Source: Streptomyces rapamycinicus NRRL 5491 (lineage in GTDB: Bacteria > Actinomycetota > Actinomycetes > Streptomycetales > Streptomycetaceae). From it: a stretch of 64,000 nt of DNA. The notes below the pieces were generated by a model, which had not been told where the DNA came from, made no database searches, and was given only the letters and a program-made list of their open reading frames with translations. Positions 35,908 through 44,849 of the stretch are shown piece after piece. A program made the translations under genes and the position numbers. Where the stretch lies: contig NZ_CP085193.1 of the NCBI RefSeq assembly GCF_024298965.1, positions 1,984,001 through 2,048,000 on the forward strand. Direction: 5' to 3'. Every line of letters starts with the position of its first letter. Position 1 is the first letter of the stretch.

Positions 35908-36996
35908 ATGCCCTCACTCCGGCAAAAGATCCAAGGCGTCCTCGACGAATGCGTTGATTCCGGAGCCGAGAGCGGGCTGCAGGTTGCCGTCTACCACCAC
36001 GGTGCCCTTGTTGCCGACGCCGTCGCCGGTGTCGCCGATGGCCGGACCGGACGCAGGGTGACCCCGGAGACCCCGTTCTTCAGCTTCTCCGCCGGCAAGG
36101 TCATGACGTCACTGATCGCTCACCTGCTCGTCAGGACCGGTGCCGTCGGATACGACACACCAGTGGCCGACCTGTGGCCGGAGTTCGCTGCCCACGGCAA
36201 GGCGACTGCCACTCTTCGGCACGTGCTGACACACTCGGTCGGCGTGCCGGCGATGCCTCGTGGCATCGGCCCGGCCGACCTGACTGACTGGTCGCGAGTC
36301 TGCGCCGCGATCGCCGACGCCGAACCGCGGTGGCGGCCCGGGACCGAGACGGGATACCACTCGTTCACCTACGGCTTCCTCGTCGGCGAAGTCGCACGCC
36401 GGGCCACCGGCAAACCGATGCGGCAGCTCCTGCACGAATGGATCACCGTGCCCCTTGGCCTCGACGGTGACCTGTACTTCGGTGTGCCCCGAACCGACCT
36501 GGCCCGCCTGGCACGACTCGAAGACGGCGCACCGCGCCCGGTCGCCCCACCTGACGGCGATGCCATCCTCGCGCCCTGGGAACTGCGGCCGACCGCGGCC
36601 ATGGGCAACAGCCACGAGATCCTGCAAGCGGACATCCCGTCGGTCGGCACCTTCACCGCGCGGGGAATCGCTGCCATGAATGCCGCGGTCCTCGACGGTC
36701 GGCTCATCGATTCACCCCGGCTCGGGGAGTTGACAGCGGTGGCCTTCGAGGGCACCGACCAGGTCTTCGGCAACCATGCGCGGCTGGCCCTGGGCTATCC
36801 GCTCGGCCGCATCGGTACGCGGCCGGACGAGGCACCGGCCACGTTCGGCTGGGTCGGTGGTGGCGGCAGCTACGTCTATGCCGACACCGCCACCGGCACC
36901 TCCTTCGCCATGACCAAGACCCGACTCACCCCCCACTTCAACACCGCACAGCGACTCGCGGACATGACCACAGCCGAGATCAACCCACGCGCCTGA
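35908..36996 (+). CDS. Beta-lactamase-fold serine hydrolase
   Basis: 362 aa. The penicillin-binding/class C fold is recognisable: FFSFSAGKVMTSL holds Ser-x-x-Lys, YHSFTYGFLVGEVARRATG holds the Tyr-x-x motif, and FGWVGGGGSYVYAD fills the KTG-like HxG position. Family members are esterases (EstB type), D-aminopeptidases or PBP-like proteins. The ATG at 35908 is three codons inside a GTG at 35899 (VTTM); the longer frame to the left is not coding. Cytosolic, no signal peptide. Substrate unknown. Confidence 0.87.
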   Translation: MPSLRQKIQGVLDECVDSGAESGLQVAVYHHGALVADAVAGVADGRTGRRVTPETPFFSFSAGKVMTSLIAHLLVRTGAVGYDTPVADLWPEFAAHGKATATLRHVLTHSVGVPAMPRGIGPADLTDWSRVCAAIADAEPRWRPGTETGYHSFTYGFLVGEVARRATGKPMRQLLHEWITVPLGLDGDLYFGVPRTDLARLARLEDGAPRPVAPPDGDAILAPWELRPTAAMGNSHEILQADIPSVGTFTARGIAAMNAAVLDGRLIDSPRLGELTAVAFEGTDQVFGNHARLALGYPLGRIGTRPDEAPATFGWVGGGGSYVYADTATGTSFAMTKTRLTPHFNTAQRLADMTTAEINPRA

Positions 36997-37017
36997 AGAG
37001 AAGACGGTGCCCGTCCC

Positions 37018-37140
37018 CGCCTGGCCTTCCCCACCGCGAGCGGACGCGCCCAGTTCTTCGCCCGCCCGCACCAGTCGGCGGCCGAACTCCCCGACGGCGA
37101 CTACCCGTTCACCCTCGACACCGGCCGCCTCCGACACCAG
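37018..37140 (+). pseudogene. Molybdopterin nitrate reductase fragment
   Basis: 41 codons reading LAFPTASGRAQFFARPH, then LPDGDYPFTLDTGRLRHQ. This is the conserved region just before the C-terminal molybdopterin dinucleotide-binding domain of assimilatory nitrate reductases. The flanks are unrelated, so it is a relic. Confidence 0.55.
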
Positions 37141-37418
37141 TCCGCCAGCCCAGGGCTTCGAAGACCTGATCAACGACAGCGACCGGCACATGACCCGAAT
37201 GATGTGCGTGATGGCGCCCGACGCCATGGCCGGGCGCTCCGGCATCGCCCAGCCGGCGCAGCTGTTCCGTCCGGTCGGCTACGCCCTGACGGGCCACTCG
37301 CCCGGTAGCGCCACGTCCCACGCCCTCGCCAAGCCCGAGCCGCGATCAACGGGATTTCGCAGCGTCCCTGGAGGCGGCCGGTGCCCCGTTCGGCGCGTCG
37401 GGAGGGTAGAAAGGGCGT

Positions 37419-37913
37419 ATGCCGCGTCGCTCTTCTCCAGCTTCCGAGTCCGATGCCGAGGCGATGGTCTCCGCCCTGCTCACCGCGTCCCGTCTGCTGG
37501 TCGCCGTCTCCGCCCGGTCGCTGGCCGCGGTGGAGGAATCCCTGACGCTGCCGCAGTTCCGGATGCTCGTCGTCCTCGACGGCCGGGGGCCGCTGAGTCT
37601 GTCCGGGCTGGCAGCGGAGTTGGAGGTGCAGCCGTCGACGGCGATGCGCATGATCGATCGTCTGGTCACGGCGGGGATGGTCGCGCGCGGCGTTTCCGCG
37701 GAGGATCGGCGCACCAGTGTGATCTCGCTCACCAAGGACGGCCGACGGATCGTGCGCGAGGCCACGGATCGGCGCCGACAGGAGATCGCGCGCATCGTCG
37801 AGGCCATGCCGCCGGGTCAGCGTCGTCATCTGATCGATGCGCTACAGGCGTTCACGGAAGCGGGCGGCGAGCCCGCGGTGCCGAACGGCGTGCACGCACA
37901 CGCCAACTGGTGA
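37419..37913 (+). CDS. MarR family regulator
   Basis: 164 aa. The winged helix is clear: TLPQFRMLVVLDGRGPLSLS, GLAAELEVQPSTAMRMIDRL and the beta-wing AEDRRTSVISLTKDG. Conserved DxRxxxVxLTxxG motif present. It lies 112 bp upstream of the ClC channel gene in the same direction, and a 15-bp perfect palindrome overlaps the channel's start region (38009-38023), so regulation of that gene is likely. Ligand unknown. Confidence 0.9.
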   Translation: MPRRSSPASESDAEAMVSALLTASRLLVAVSARSLAAVEESLTLPQFRMLVVLDGRGPLSLSGLAAELEVQPSTAMRMIDRLVTAGMVARGVSAEDRRTSVISLTKDGRRIVREATDRRRQEIARIVEAMPPGQRRHLIDALQAFTEAGGEPAVPNGVHAHANW

Positions 37914-38008
37914 CCACCTACGCCGGCTCCGGGAGGTACGGGCGGCACGTTCCCCGTCCACGCTTCCTCCCCGCCCCGGCCATACCGTCTGTACGTTCCA
38001 CCTATTAT

Positions 38009-38023
38009 TTTGCATAATGCAAA
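38009..38023. promoter_or_regulatory. Palindrome at the ClC start, probable MarR site
   Basis: TTTGCAT-A-ATGCAAA, perfect, one base before the ATG at 38025 and 96 bp after the MarR gene. The TTGCAT half-site type is common for MarR proteins. Related TGCAA inverted repeats occur at 40379-40397 and 40599-40611. Confidence 0.5.
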
Positions 38024-38024
38024 G

Positions 38025-39860
38025 ATGAACGGTGAAACGATCGGTCTCCGGCGAGCTCCTTCTCGCGCGCCGGTGCGGGCCCGATTGCTGGGCGGAGTGC
38101 GGCAGGGGCAGGGGAGTGTGATAGCGCTCGCGCTGCTGGTGGGGTGCGGTGCCGGACTGGGAGCGATCGCCTTCCGGTGGCTGATCCAGACCTTCACCCG
38201 GCTGCTGTCGGGTCACACCGACTACTCCGCCGCCGGGCACGCCGCCCATCCGGGGCTGCCGTGGCTCGGCCCGTGGTTCGTGGTACTGGCGCCGGTGGCC
38301 GGCGGGCTGCTGTACGGGCCGCTGGTGCAGCGCTTCGCCAGGGAGGCGCGCGGACACGGTGTCCCGGAGGTGATGTACGCCGTCGCTCACCGTGGGGGCC
38401 GGATCGCCCCGCAGGTCGCGGTGGTCAAAGCACTGGCGTCGGCACTGTGCATGGGGTCGGGCGGCTCGGTTGGCAGGGAGGGGCCGATCGTGCAGATCGG
38501 CTCGGCGCTGGGCTCGACCGTCGGGGGTGTGCTGCGGGTGCCGGAGGACCGCAGACGGCTGCTGGTCGCCTGTGGCGCGGCGGGCGGTATCGCGGCCACC
38601 TTCAACGCCCCGCTGGCCGGGGTGTTCTTCGCCATGGAGCTGATCCTGCGGGACTTCGCCGTGGAGTCCTTCGGCGCCGTCGTCCTCTCCAGCGTCACGG
38701 CGAGTGTCATCGGCCGGGCAGTGCTGGGCGACGAGGCGTTCCTGACCCTGCCCGCCTTCCATGTCGGCCATCCCGGGCAGTACGTGCTGTTCGCGCTGCT
38801 CGGCGTGGTAGCGGGCGCGGTCGGTGTGGCGTTCACCCGGGTGTTGTATCTGATCGAGGACGCCTGCGACTGGGCCTGGCGCGGACCGGAGTGGCTGCGC
38901 CCGGCGGCCGGCGGACTGCTGCTGGGCGGGCTGCTGCTCGCGCTGCCCCAGATGTACGGGGTGGGCTATCCGGTGCTGGAGAACGCCATCGACGGCGAGT
39001 ACACCGTCGGCCTGCTGCTGCTCCTGCTGGTCGGCAAGATCGTCGCGACCAGTCTGACCATCGGCATCGGCGGCTCGGGCGGGGTGTTCGCACCGAGCCT
39101 CTTCCTCGGCGCGATGGCCGGGACCGCGTTCGGTGCCACCGTTCACCAGCTCCTGCCCGGCACGGCGGGAGCGGTGGGCGCCTACGGACTGGTCGGCATG
39201 GGGGCGGTGTTCGCGGGCTCGGCCCGCGCCCCCATCACCGCGGTGATCGTGCTGTTCGAGCTGACCGGGCAGTACTCCATCATCCTGCCGATGATGCTCG
39301 CCATCGTCCTGGCCACCCTGACCAGCCGACTGCTGTCACGCGACACCATCTACACCCTCAAACTGCGCCGCCGCGGCATCGAGCTGGACACCGCGCGCCT
39401 GACCCCTTCACTGACCGGCGCGACCGTGCGCGAGGTGATGGCGGAACCGCCCACCCCGCTGCCCGGCACGCTGCCGCTGGAGGACGCCGCCGACGTGATC
39501 GCCCGCTCCGGCCACGGGATCCTGCCCGTCACCGGCCGGAACGGCCGGTACGCGGGTGTGGTCACCGCACGCGCCGTCGCCGAAGCGCTCACCGAGCCCG
39601 ATCCCGCCCTCGACGCGCACGCCACCCCACGCCTCGTCGCCGACCTGGCCGAACGCCCCCCGACGGTGACCACCGGCACGCCACTGAGCGGGGCCTTGCA
39701 CACCCTGGTCACCGCCGATGCCACCGGGCTACCCGTACTGGAGACGGAGCACGACGAACCCGTCGGCTGGCTCACCCACCAGACCGTACTCAACGCCCTC
39801 CACACTCCCACGCCACCACCACAGCGCGCTCCCGATGCCGCTCATCGGTGCTCGGGATAG
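38025..39860 (+). CDS. ClC-type chloride channel/antiporter with CBS domains
   Basis: 611 aa from ATG 38025. The channel core spans residues about 25-430 with GSGGSVGREGPIVQIGSAL, the GIGGSGGVFAPSLFLGAMAG filter segment and the central KxFxP-like region. Two CBS domains follow (about 445-590; VMAEPPTPLPGTLPLEDAAD and TVTTGTPLSGALHTLVT). The glutamate gate position is held by REGP. Members exchange Cl- for H+ or conduct anions; the CBS pair may sense nucleotides. The MarR gene upstream is the probable regulator. Confidence 0.92.
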   Translation: MNGETIGLRRAPSRAPVRARLLGGVRQGQGSVIALALLVGCGAGLGAIAFRWLIQTFTRLLSGHTDYSAAGHAAHPGLPWLGPWFVVLAPVAGGLLYGPLVQRFAREARGHGVPEVMYAVAHRGGRIAPQVAVVKALASALCMGSGGSVGREGPIVQIGSALGSTVGGVLRVPEDRRRLLVACGAAGGIAATFNAPLAGVFFAMELILRDFAVESFGAVVLSSVTASVIGRAVLGDEAFLTLPAFHVGHPGQYVLFALLGVVAGAVGVAFTRVLYLIEDACDWAWRGPEWLRPAAGGLLLGGLLLALPQMYGVGYPVLENAIDGEYTVGLLLLLLVGKIVATSLTIGIGGSGGVFAPSLFLGAMAGTAFGATVHQLLPGTAGAVGAYGLVGMGAVFAGSARAPITAVIVLFELTGQYSIILPMMLAIVLATLTSRLLSRDTIYTLKLRRRGIELDTARLTPSLTGATVREVMAEPPTPLPGTLPLEDAADVIARSGHGILPVTGRNGRYAGVVTARAVAEALTEPDPALDAHATPRLVADLAERPPTVTTGTPLSGALHTLVTADATGLPVLETEHDEPVGWLTHQTVLNALHTPTPPPQRAPDAAHRCSG

Positions 39861-39906
39861 CCAGCCGCGCCCCAGCCCGTCTCCCACTCGGCACCGCGTC
39901 CCCTCT

Positions 39907-40395
39907 TCACCGGCTTACGGGCCCCTGGTCGGGCAGGACCCGGACGAAGGGAATGTGGTCACGCCCGATGCGGTGGTAGTCCTCCGCGCTGCCGTCGGTC
40001 TTCAGGCCGCACATCCGCATCAGCCCACGGGCCAGGCGCGGATGCCGCAGGGCGTAAACGGCCATCAGGCGTCCGGACTCCTCCGGGCCCAGCGGCCGCG
40101 CCACCGCCGCCATCCTGCGCCGCCCGACCTGGATCGTGACTCGCGGAGTGTGCTGGATGTTGCGGTACCACTGCGCGCCCGGACCGAAACCGGAGGCGAG
40201 GTGGTACGCGCCGGTCCGCGGGTCCCGGCCCGTCACTTCCAGAACCACCTGCCGCGACAGCCCACTCGTGCGGCCGGTATGGGTGAGCAGCAGCATCCGA
40301 CCGCCCAGCAACCACCCCAGATGCCACCGGTAGAGCGGAATCGGCGCACGGAACACCGCCCTCCGCAGCCTACTTCGACCATGCAAACGTTGCAT
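39907..40395 (-). CDS. F420/FMN-type nitroreductase family (DUF385-like) oxidoreductase
   Basis: 162 aa from ATG 40395; in-frame starts at 40422 and further upstream are possible. RMLLLTHTGRTSGLSRQVVL, GFGPGAQWYRNIQHTPRVTI and ESGRLMAVYALRHPRLA match the deazaflavin-dependent nitroreductase family of actinobacteria. A 19-bp inverted repeat (40379-40397) overlaps this start codon. Convergent with the ClC gene. Confidence 0.8.
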   Translation of the reverse strand: MQRLHGRSRLRRAVFRAPIPLYRWHLGWLLGGRMLLLTHTGRTSGLSRQVVLEVTGRDPRTGAYHLASGFGPGAQWYRNIQHTPRVTIQVGRRRMAAVARPLGPEESGRLMAVYALRHPRLARGLMRMCGLKTDGSAEDYHRIGRDHIPFVRVLPDQGPVSR

Positions 40396-40397
40396 GG
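40379..40397. promoter_or_regulatory. Inverted repeat CCATGCAA-N3-TTGCATGG
   Basis: Perfect 8-bp arms around ACG, overlapping the start codon of the nitroreductase gene. Shares the TGCAA-N3-TTGCA core with the site at 40599-40611. Could be an operator that blocks translation or transcription start; binding protein not known. Confidence 0.4.
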
Positions 40398-40598
40398 GCT
40401 CAAGATACTCATCGGGCGTCATCCCGGGGAAGGACATCACGTGAGGGTGCTCAGACCGAACCGCACGGACTGTTCGAAGGCGGTGCCTCAAAAGCACCCC
40501 TGATTGCCGGTGGCACCGTGCGCTACGAGGTCAACTGGCAGCGGGACTGTAGCGGATCGGGGGGACTCCCGCCATCGGTTCCGCACCCTTAATCAAAG

Positions 40599-40611
40599 TG
40601 CAAATTTTGCA
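40599..40611. promoter_or_regulatory. Inverted repeat TGCAA-N3-TTGCA
   Basis: Perfect repeat in an AT-rich patch upstream of the DUF4142 gene. It matches the core of the site at 40379-40397. Candidate operator. Confidence 0.4.
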
Positions 40612-40696
40612 GTGTCTAAATGCCTAGCGTTCTGCGTGCCACGACGCTCGCGTCCGTCTCCCAGCGGGCGGGCGCACTCCCGTTCCAGGAGGCACC

Positions 40697-41362
40697 ATGA
40701 CCGCTCACGCCCGGTCAGTACCCGGCCGCTCACGCAATCTCACCATCGCGGGCGTCCTGCTCGTCGCTCTGGCCGTCATCGCCGGAGCCATCGTCTGGGC
40801 CACCCGAGGCGATGCGAACGCCACCGAGAACTCCTCGGCGAGCTTCCCCAGCGCCAAACCGGCCGCCCCCGGTGACGTCGTCACCACGGCCGGCCCGGTG
40901 AGCAAGCTGGACATGGAGTTCCTGGTGAAGGTGCGGCAGGCCAACCTGTGGGAGGCCCCGGCCGGCCGGCTCGCCCAGACCCATGCCACCAGCGAGGCCG
41001 TCAAACGTGCCGGGATGCACGTCATGGACGGACACTCCAAGCTGGATGAGTTCGTCCGCAACACCGCCGAGGCACTGAACGTCTCCATCCCGGACGAGGC
41101 CAGCACCGAGCAACAGGGCTTCGTCCGCACCCTGGAGAACGCCCAGGGCGCCGACTTCGACAAGAAGTTCGCCAACATCCTCCGCGGCACCCACGGCAAG
41201 ATCTTCGTCACCATCGCCCAGGTCCGCGCCAGCACCAAGAACTCCGTGATGCGCCGGTTCGCCTCCGAGGTCAACCTCACCGTCCTGGACCACCAGAACG
41301 TCCTCGACGACTCCGGCCTGATCGACGAGGCCACCTACGACGACATCGCCTCCACCTTCTGA
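40697..41362 (+). CDS. DUF4142 domain protein, membrane anchored
   Basis: 221 aa. An N-terminal transmembrane anchor (LTIAGVLLVALAVIAGAIVW, about 15-34) is followed by an external four-helix ferritin-like DUF4142 domain (residues about 70-221; LDMEFLVKVRQANLWEAPAG, VLDHQNVLDDSGLIDEATYD). Members are predicted extracytoplasmic, sometimes linked to stress, but function is not assigned. ATG follows AGGAGG-like GGAGGC. A bidirectional hairpin ends the gene. Confidence 0.85.
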   Translation: MTAHARSVPGRSRNLTIAGVLLVALAVIAGAIVWATRGDANATENSSASFPSAKPAAPGDVVTTAGPVSKLDMEFLVKVRQANLWEAPAGRLAQTHATSEAVKRAGMHVMDGHSKLDEFVRNTAEALNVSIPDEASTEQQGFVRTLENAQGADFDKKFANILRGTHGKIFVTIAQVRASTKNSVMRRFASEVNLTVLDHQNVLDDSGLIDEATYDDIASTF

Positions 41363-41401
41363 CACCCGCACCCATGGCAGGGCGGACGGCAGGTGCGCGC
41401 C

Positions 41402-41432
41402 GGGCGGGCAGAGAGGTCTCATCTGCCCGCCC
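41402..41432. terminator. Bidirectional terminator
   Basis: Stem GGGCGGGCAGA / TCTGCCCGCCC, 11 bp perfect, 9-base loop, between the convergent DUF4142 and SpoIIE-phosphatase genes. Confidence 0.7.
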
Positions 41433-41452
41433 CGCACCGCCCCGGTCCTTGG

Positions 41453-42514
41453 TCAGCCGTCGCGATGGCGGAGCAGCAGCATCGCGGCGTCGTCCTGTAA
41501 CGGGCCCTCCACATGCTCCATCAGGTCCTGCCGCACGGCGGTCAGCGCCGCCTCCGGGTCTGGGTCCGCGAGCCCGCCCACCCGCTGCTCCAGCGGATAG
41601 AAGTCCCCAAAGGGGTCACGGGCTTCGGTCACCCCGTCGGTGTAGAAGAGCACCTGGTCACCCGATGCGAAGGACACCTGGTACGGCTTCGGGCCCGGTG
41701 CTCCGTGCGCGCCGAGTCCCAGCGGCAGCGCCCGCTCCGGCGGCGCCAAGTACCGGGCCTCCCCAGTCGCTCCCACCATCAGCGGTGCCGGATGGCCGAA
41801 GTTGAGCAGGGTGCAATCGGTGCCGTCCCCCACCTCGGCCAGCACGGCCGTGACGAACTTCTCCCGGGTCAGATGCCGCTCCAGGGCCCGTTCCAGCCGT
41901 TCACCGACGGCCTTGAGGTCCGGCTCGTCGTACGCCGCCTCCCGGAAGGCGCCCACGACCACGGCCGCGGTCTCCACCGCCTCCAGCCCCTTGCCCTGCA
42001 CATCACCCACGATCACGCGCACTCCCTGCGGTGAGGTCACCACTTCGTACAGGTCCCCTCCAATGCGGGCCTCGGCCACAGCGGAGGTGTACGAGACCGC
42101 CACTCGCAACCGTCCCGCGCCCCGCGGCACCGGCCGCAGCAGCACTCGCTGCGCCACCTCCGCGATCGACCGGACGCTTGCCAGCTCCGCCTCCCGCCGC
42201 TGCCGCCGCACGGCCGCCGCGAGCCCTGCGGCCGTGACGCCCGCCACCGAGAGCAGCGCGGTGAAACCACGGCGGGTGCCGAACAGGCCGTCGAACGCGC
42301 TGAGTCCGAGGCACAGGACAACGGCGACCACACCGATGGCGGCCGTGCGCCACCATCCACCCGTGAGCCCGGCGAAGGCCGGCCCCAGTGACACCAGGGG
42401 CAGCAGGCCCACCCCGGGGCCGGAGAGGAGGTCCAGCACGGCCACGAGCGCCATCACCCCGAAGGGCAGAACGGACAGGAGCAGGGAGTCCTTCGGATGA
42501 TTCTCCTCAGCCAA
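41453..42514 (-). CDS. Membrane-anchored SpoIIE (PP2C-type) phosphatase
   Basis: 353 aa from a TTG at 42514, six bases after GGGAG. Three to four hydrophobic helices at residues 10-100 (LPFGVMALVAVLDLLSGPG, TAAIGVVAVVLCLGLSAF) anchor it; the PP2C domain follows with IGGDLYEVVTSPQG, VGDVQGKGLEAVE, LNFGHPAPLMVG, LFYTDGVTEARDPF and DDAAMLLLRH. It is the RsbU/PP2C class that acts on phosphorylated anti-anti-sigma factors. No partner kinase is adjacent. The 4.1-kb phosphatase in this window has a different sensor (GAF). Confidence 0.88.
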   Translation of the reverse strand: MAEENHPKDSLLLSVLPFGVMALVAVLDLLSGPGVGLLPLVSLGPAFAGLTGGWWRTAAIGVVAVVLCLGLSAFDGLFGTRRGFTALLSVAGVTAAGLAAAVRRQRREAELASVRSIAEVAQRVLLRPVPRGAGRLRVAVSYTSAVAEARIGGDLYEVVTSPQGVRVIVGDVQGKGLEAVETAAVVVGAFREAAYDEPDLKAVGERLERALERHLTREKFVTAVLAEVGDGTDCTLLNFGHPAPLMVGATGEARYLAPPERALPLGLGAHGAPGPKPYQVSFASGDQVLFYTDGVTEARDPFGDFYPLEQRVGGLADPDPEAALTAVRQDLMEHVEGPLQDDAAMLLLRHRDG

Positions 42515-42642
42515 TGAACACTCCCGAGGGCGTCGCGTGGAGGCTGTGCCGCTGCCATCAGCGCGCGGCACAGGCCAGGACAGATCTCTTGAGACTAAGC
42601 AATGGGAGTGGAAACACGGGTCACATCCCGGACACGACGTGA

Positions 42643-43941
42643 TCAACTCAGAGCGAAGTACCGCAGCCACAGGTATCCGGCGCACAGTGTCACCGTCACG
42701 GCGGTGACGACCAGGCCGTACCGGGTGAACTGCCAGAAGGAGATGGGCTGGCGGTTGCGTTCGGCGATACCGAGGACCACGACGTTGGCCGAGGCGCCGA
42801 TGGCCGTGGCGTTGCCGCCCAGGTCGGCGCCCAGTGCGAGGGCCCACCACAGCACATGGACACCGTCGCCGCCGAAGCCATGGGCCAGGTCGGCGGTGAT
42901 GGGAGCCATGGTGGCGACGTACGGAATGTTGTCGACGACCCCCGACAGCACCGCCGAGCCGAACAGCAGCAGCATCACGGCCCCGAGTTCGCTGCCGCCG
43001 GTGGCATCCGCCAGGGCGCGGGAGACCTCCCCGATGACCCCGGTCTCGATGAGCGATCCGACCATGATGAACAGCCCGGCGAAGAACGCCAGGGTCGGCC
43101 ACTCCACCTCGCTCAGCGCCTGACCCGTCTCCACCTTGGAGACGGCGATGAGCAGCCCGGCGCCGAGCAACGCCACCACGCTCGGCGCGTAGTGCAGCAC
43201 CGGATGCGCCACGAACCCGACGACGACCAGGGCCAGTACCCCCAGGCCCTGGTACAGCAGCCGGTGGTCCCGGATGGCTTCCCGCTCCTCCAGCGCCATC
43301 ACCTCGGCGGCACGCTCCTCGTCGTAGACCAGCGCCTTGCGGAACATCACCCGGCACAGCACCACCAGAACGGCGGTCAGGACCACGGCGATCGGGGCGA
43401 GATGGACGAGGAAGTCGTTGAAGGTCAGCCCGCCCCGGCTGGCGATGATGATGTTCGGCGGATCGCCGACGAGCGTCGCGGTGCCGCCGATGTTGGACGC
43501 CATCACCTCCGCGATCAGAAACGGGGCTGCGGGCAGCGCAAGGCGTTCGCACACCAGCAGGGTGACGGGGGCGACCAGCAGGACCGTGGTGACGTTGTCC
43601 AGCAGCGCCGAGGCGGAGGCGGTGATGACTATGAGCATGGTCATCACGCGGAATGGCTTGCCGCGGGCCCGTTTGACCGCCCAGATCGCCAGATACTCGA
43701 AGAGACCCGTCTGCCGCAGGACCCCGACGATCGCCATCATCCCCAGCAGCAGGAAGACGACGTTCCAGTCGATTCCGGAGCGTTCGTCGAAGAAGGCGGC
43801 CTTGTCGTCGGTGGCGCCGATGGCGAGCATGGCCGCCGCCCCGGCCAGGGCGGCGGCCGTGCGGTGGACGCGCTCGCTGATGATCGCCACGTAGGCGACG
43901 ACGAAGACGGCGATCGCCGCCCAGCTGTGCCAGTTACTCAT
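42643..43941 (-). CDS. SLC13/ArsB-NhaD superfamily permease
   Basis: 432 aa with about 11 helices. Ion-transporter signatures include [60 protein letters not shown] and [20 protein letters not shown], plus [20 protein letters not shown] near the end. The family covers Na+/H+ antiporters (NhaD), arsenite permeases and dicarboxylate carriers; I cannot decide between them. ATG 43941 overlaps the stop of the CBS gene by eight bases, so the two are coupled and the CBS protein may regulate the permease. Confidence 0.86.
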   Translation of the reverse strand: MSNWHSWAAIAVFVVAYVAIISERVHRTAAALAGAAAMLAIGATDDKAAFFDERSGIDWNVVFLLLGMMAIVGVLRQTGLFEYLAIWAVKRARGKPFRVMTMLIVITASASALLDNVTTVLLVAPVTLLVCERLALPAAPFLIAEVMASNIGGTATLVGDPPNIIIASRGGLTFNDFLVHLAPIAVVLTAVLVVLCRVMFRKALVYDEERAAEVMALEEREAIRDHRLLYQGLGVLALVVVGFVAHPVLHYAPSVVALLGAGLLIAVSKVETGQALSEVEWPTLAFFAGLFIMVGSLIETGVIGEVSRALADATGGSELGAVMLLLFGSAVLSGVVDNIPYVATMAPITADLAHGFGGDGVHVLWWALALGADLGGNATAIGASANVVVLGIAERNRQPISFWQFTRYGLVVTAVTVTLCAGYLWLRYFALS

Positions 43942-44410
43942 GGGGCTCCGCATGTCCGAGGAGTCGATGGAGGAGCTGCGAGGCGGTGATCACCCCGAGC
44001 AGATTGAGGCCCGCCTTGTCCCGGTCGGCCACCGCCACCAGCGGGCTGCGCGCCCGCGCCATCAGCGCGGCCACCTCCAAGGCGGTGTCGTCGGGCGCGG
44101 CGATCGGCGGCCGGGCCGCCTTGTCGGACAGCAGGTCACCCACCGGGCGGCCGCGCAGTGCCGCACACAGCCGGTCGGCGTGTTTCTCGTCGATGACCGC
44201 CGCCAGCGCGGGGTCCTCGATCACATAGGCCGGGACCAGTGCCTTGATCACCTGGGAGGCGGGCAGGATCGCCTTCGGCTCGCCGTCGCGGTCCAGGACC
44301 AGCAGCCCCGGCAGTTGGTGCTCGGCCATGAAGCCGGCCGCCTCCAGCGCGTCGTCGTCGACGCGGACCGACTCGTACTCCACGGCCAGATCACGTGCGC
44401 GCATCGCCAT
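43934..44410 (-). CDS. CBS domain protein
   Basis: 158 aa, two CBS motifs: residues about 5-70 ([40 protein letters not shown]) and about 95-155 ([36 protein letters not shown]). It begins ATG 44410 behind GGAGGAAG (44404 is an alternative), overlaps the downstream permease by 8 bp and the upstream antiporter remnant by 20 bp. CBS pairs bind adenosyl ligands; here likely a regulatory partner of the permease. Confidence 0.87.
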   Translation of the reverse strand: MAMRARDLAVEYESVRVDDDALEAAGFMAEHQLPGLLVLDRDGEPKAILPASQVIKALVPAYVIEDPALAAVIDEKHADRLCAALRGRPVGDLLSDKAARPPIAAPDDTALEVAALMARARSPLVAVADRDKAGLNLLGVITASQLLHRLLGHAEPHE

Positions 44411-44837
44411 CTTCCTCCACTCGGGGCGCCGCCCGGGCCACTCCGGCGGTCTGCTTCTCCCTGCCCACATGGTGGCCGTTCTCGTCATCGTCGTCCGGGA
44501 TGCCGGCGAGGTCCTCGACGTCGAAGAGGCGGGCGACGGGCACGTCCGTGCTGCTGTGCGCGGCGATGGAGAACGCGATGCACACCGCGATCACGGTGTA
44601 CGCCTCCTCACTCCGCGGGATGCCGAACTCCAGCACCAGCGGCCCGTACACGACGGAGGCGAAGCCCTTCGGCCCGAACCAGGCCGCCGCCGGCTTCTCC
44701 CGCCGCGCGAAACGGGTACCGATCAGCGAGATCAGCAGCGACGCCGGGCGGACGACCACGATGGCCGGCGCCACGGCCACGTACCCGCCAACCGACAGAT
44801 CCCCGAACAACCGGGGGGGCAGCAGCGCGCCGAACAC
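44391..44837 (-). pseudogene. C-terminal piece of a Na+/H+ antiporter (CPA1-like)
   Basis: About 148 codons that correspond to the last helices and tail of a CPA-type antiporter: FGALLPPRLFGDLS, FARREKPAAAWFGPKGFASV and FSIAAHSSTDVPVARLFD. The first roughly 280 residues are missing: the fragment begins 12 bp after the TetR stop codon (44850). It may still be translated from GTG 44837 but cannot form a transporter. The TetR gene probably arrived with a deletion. Confidence 0.75.
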
Positions 44838-44849
44838 CCCGCCCCGGGG

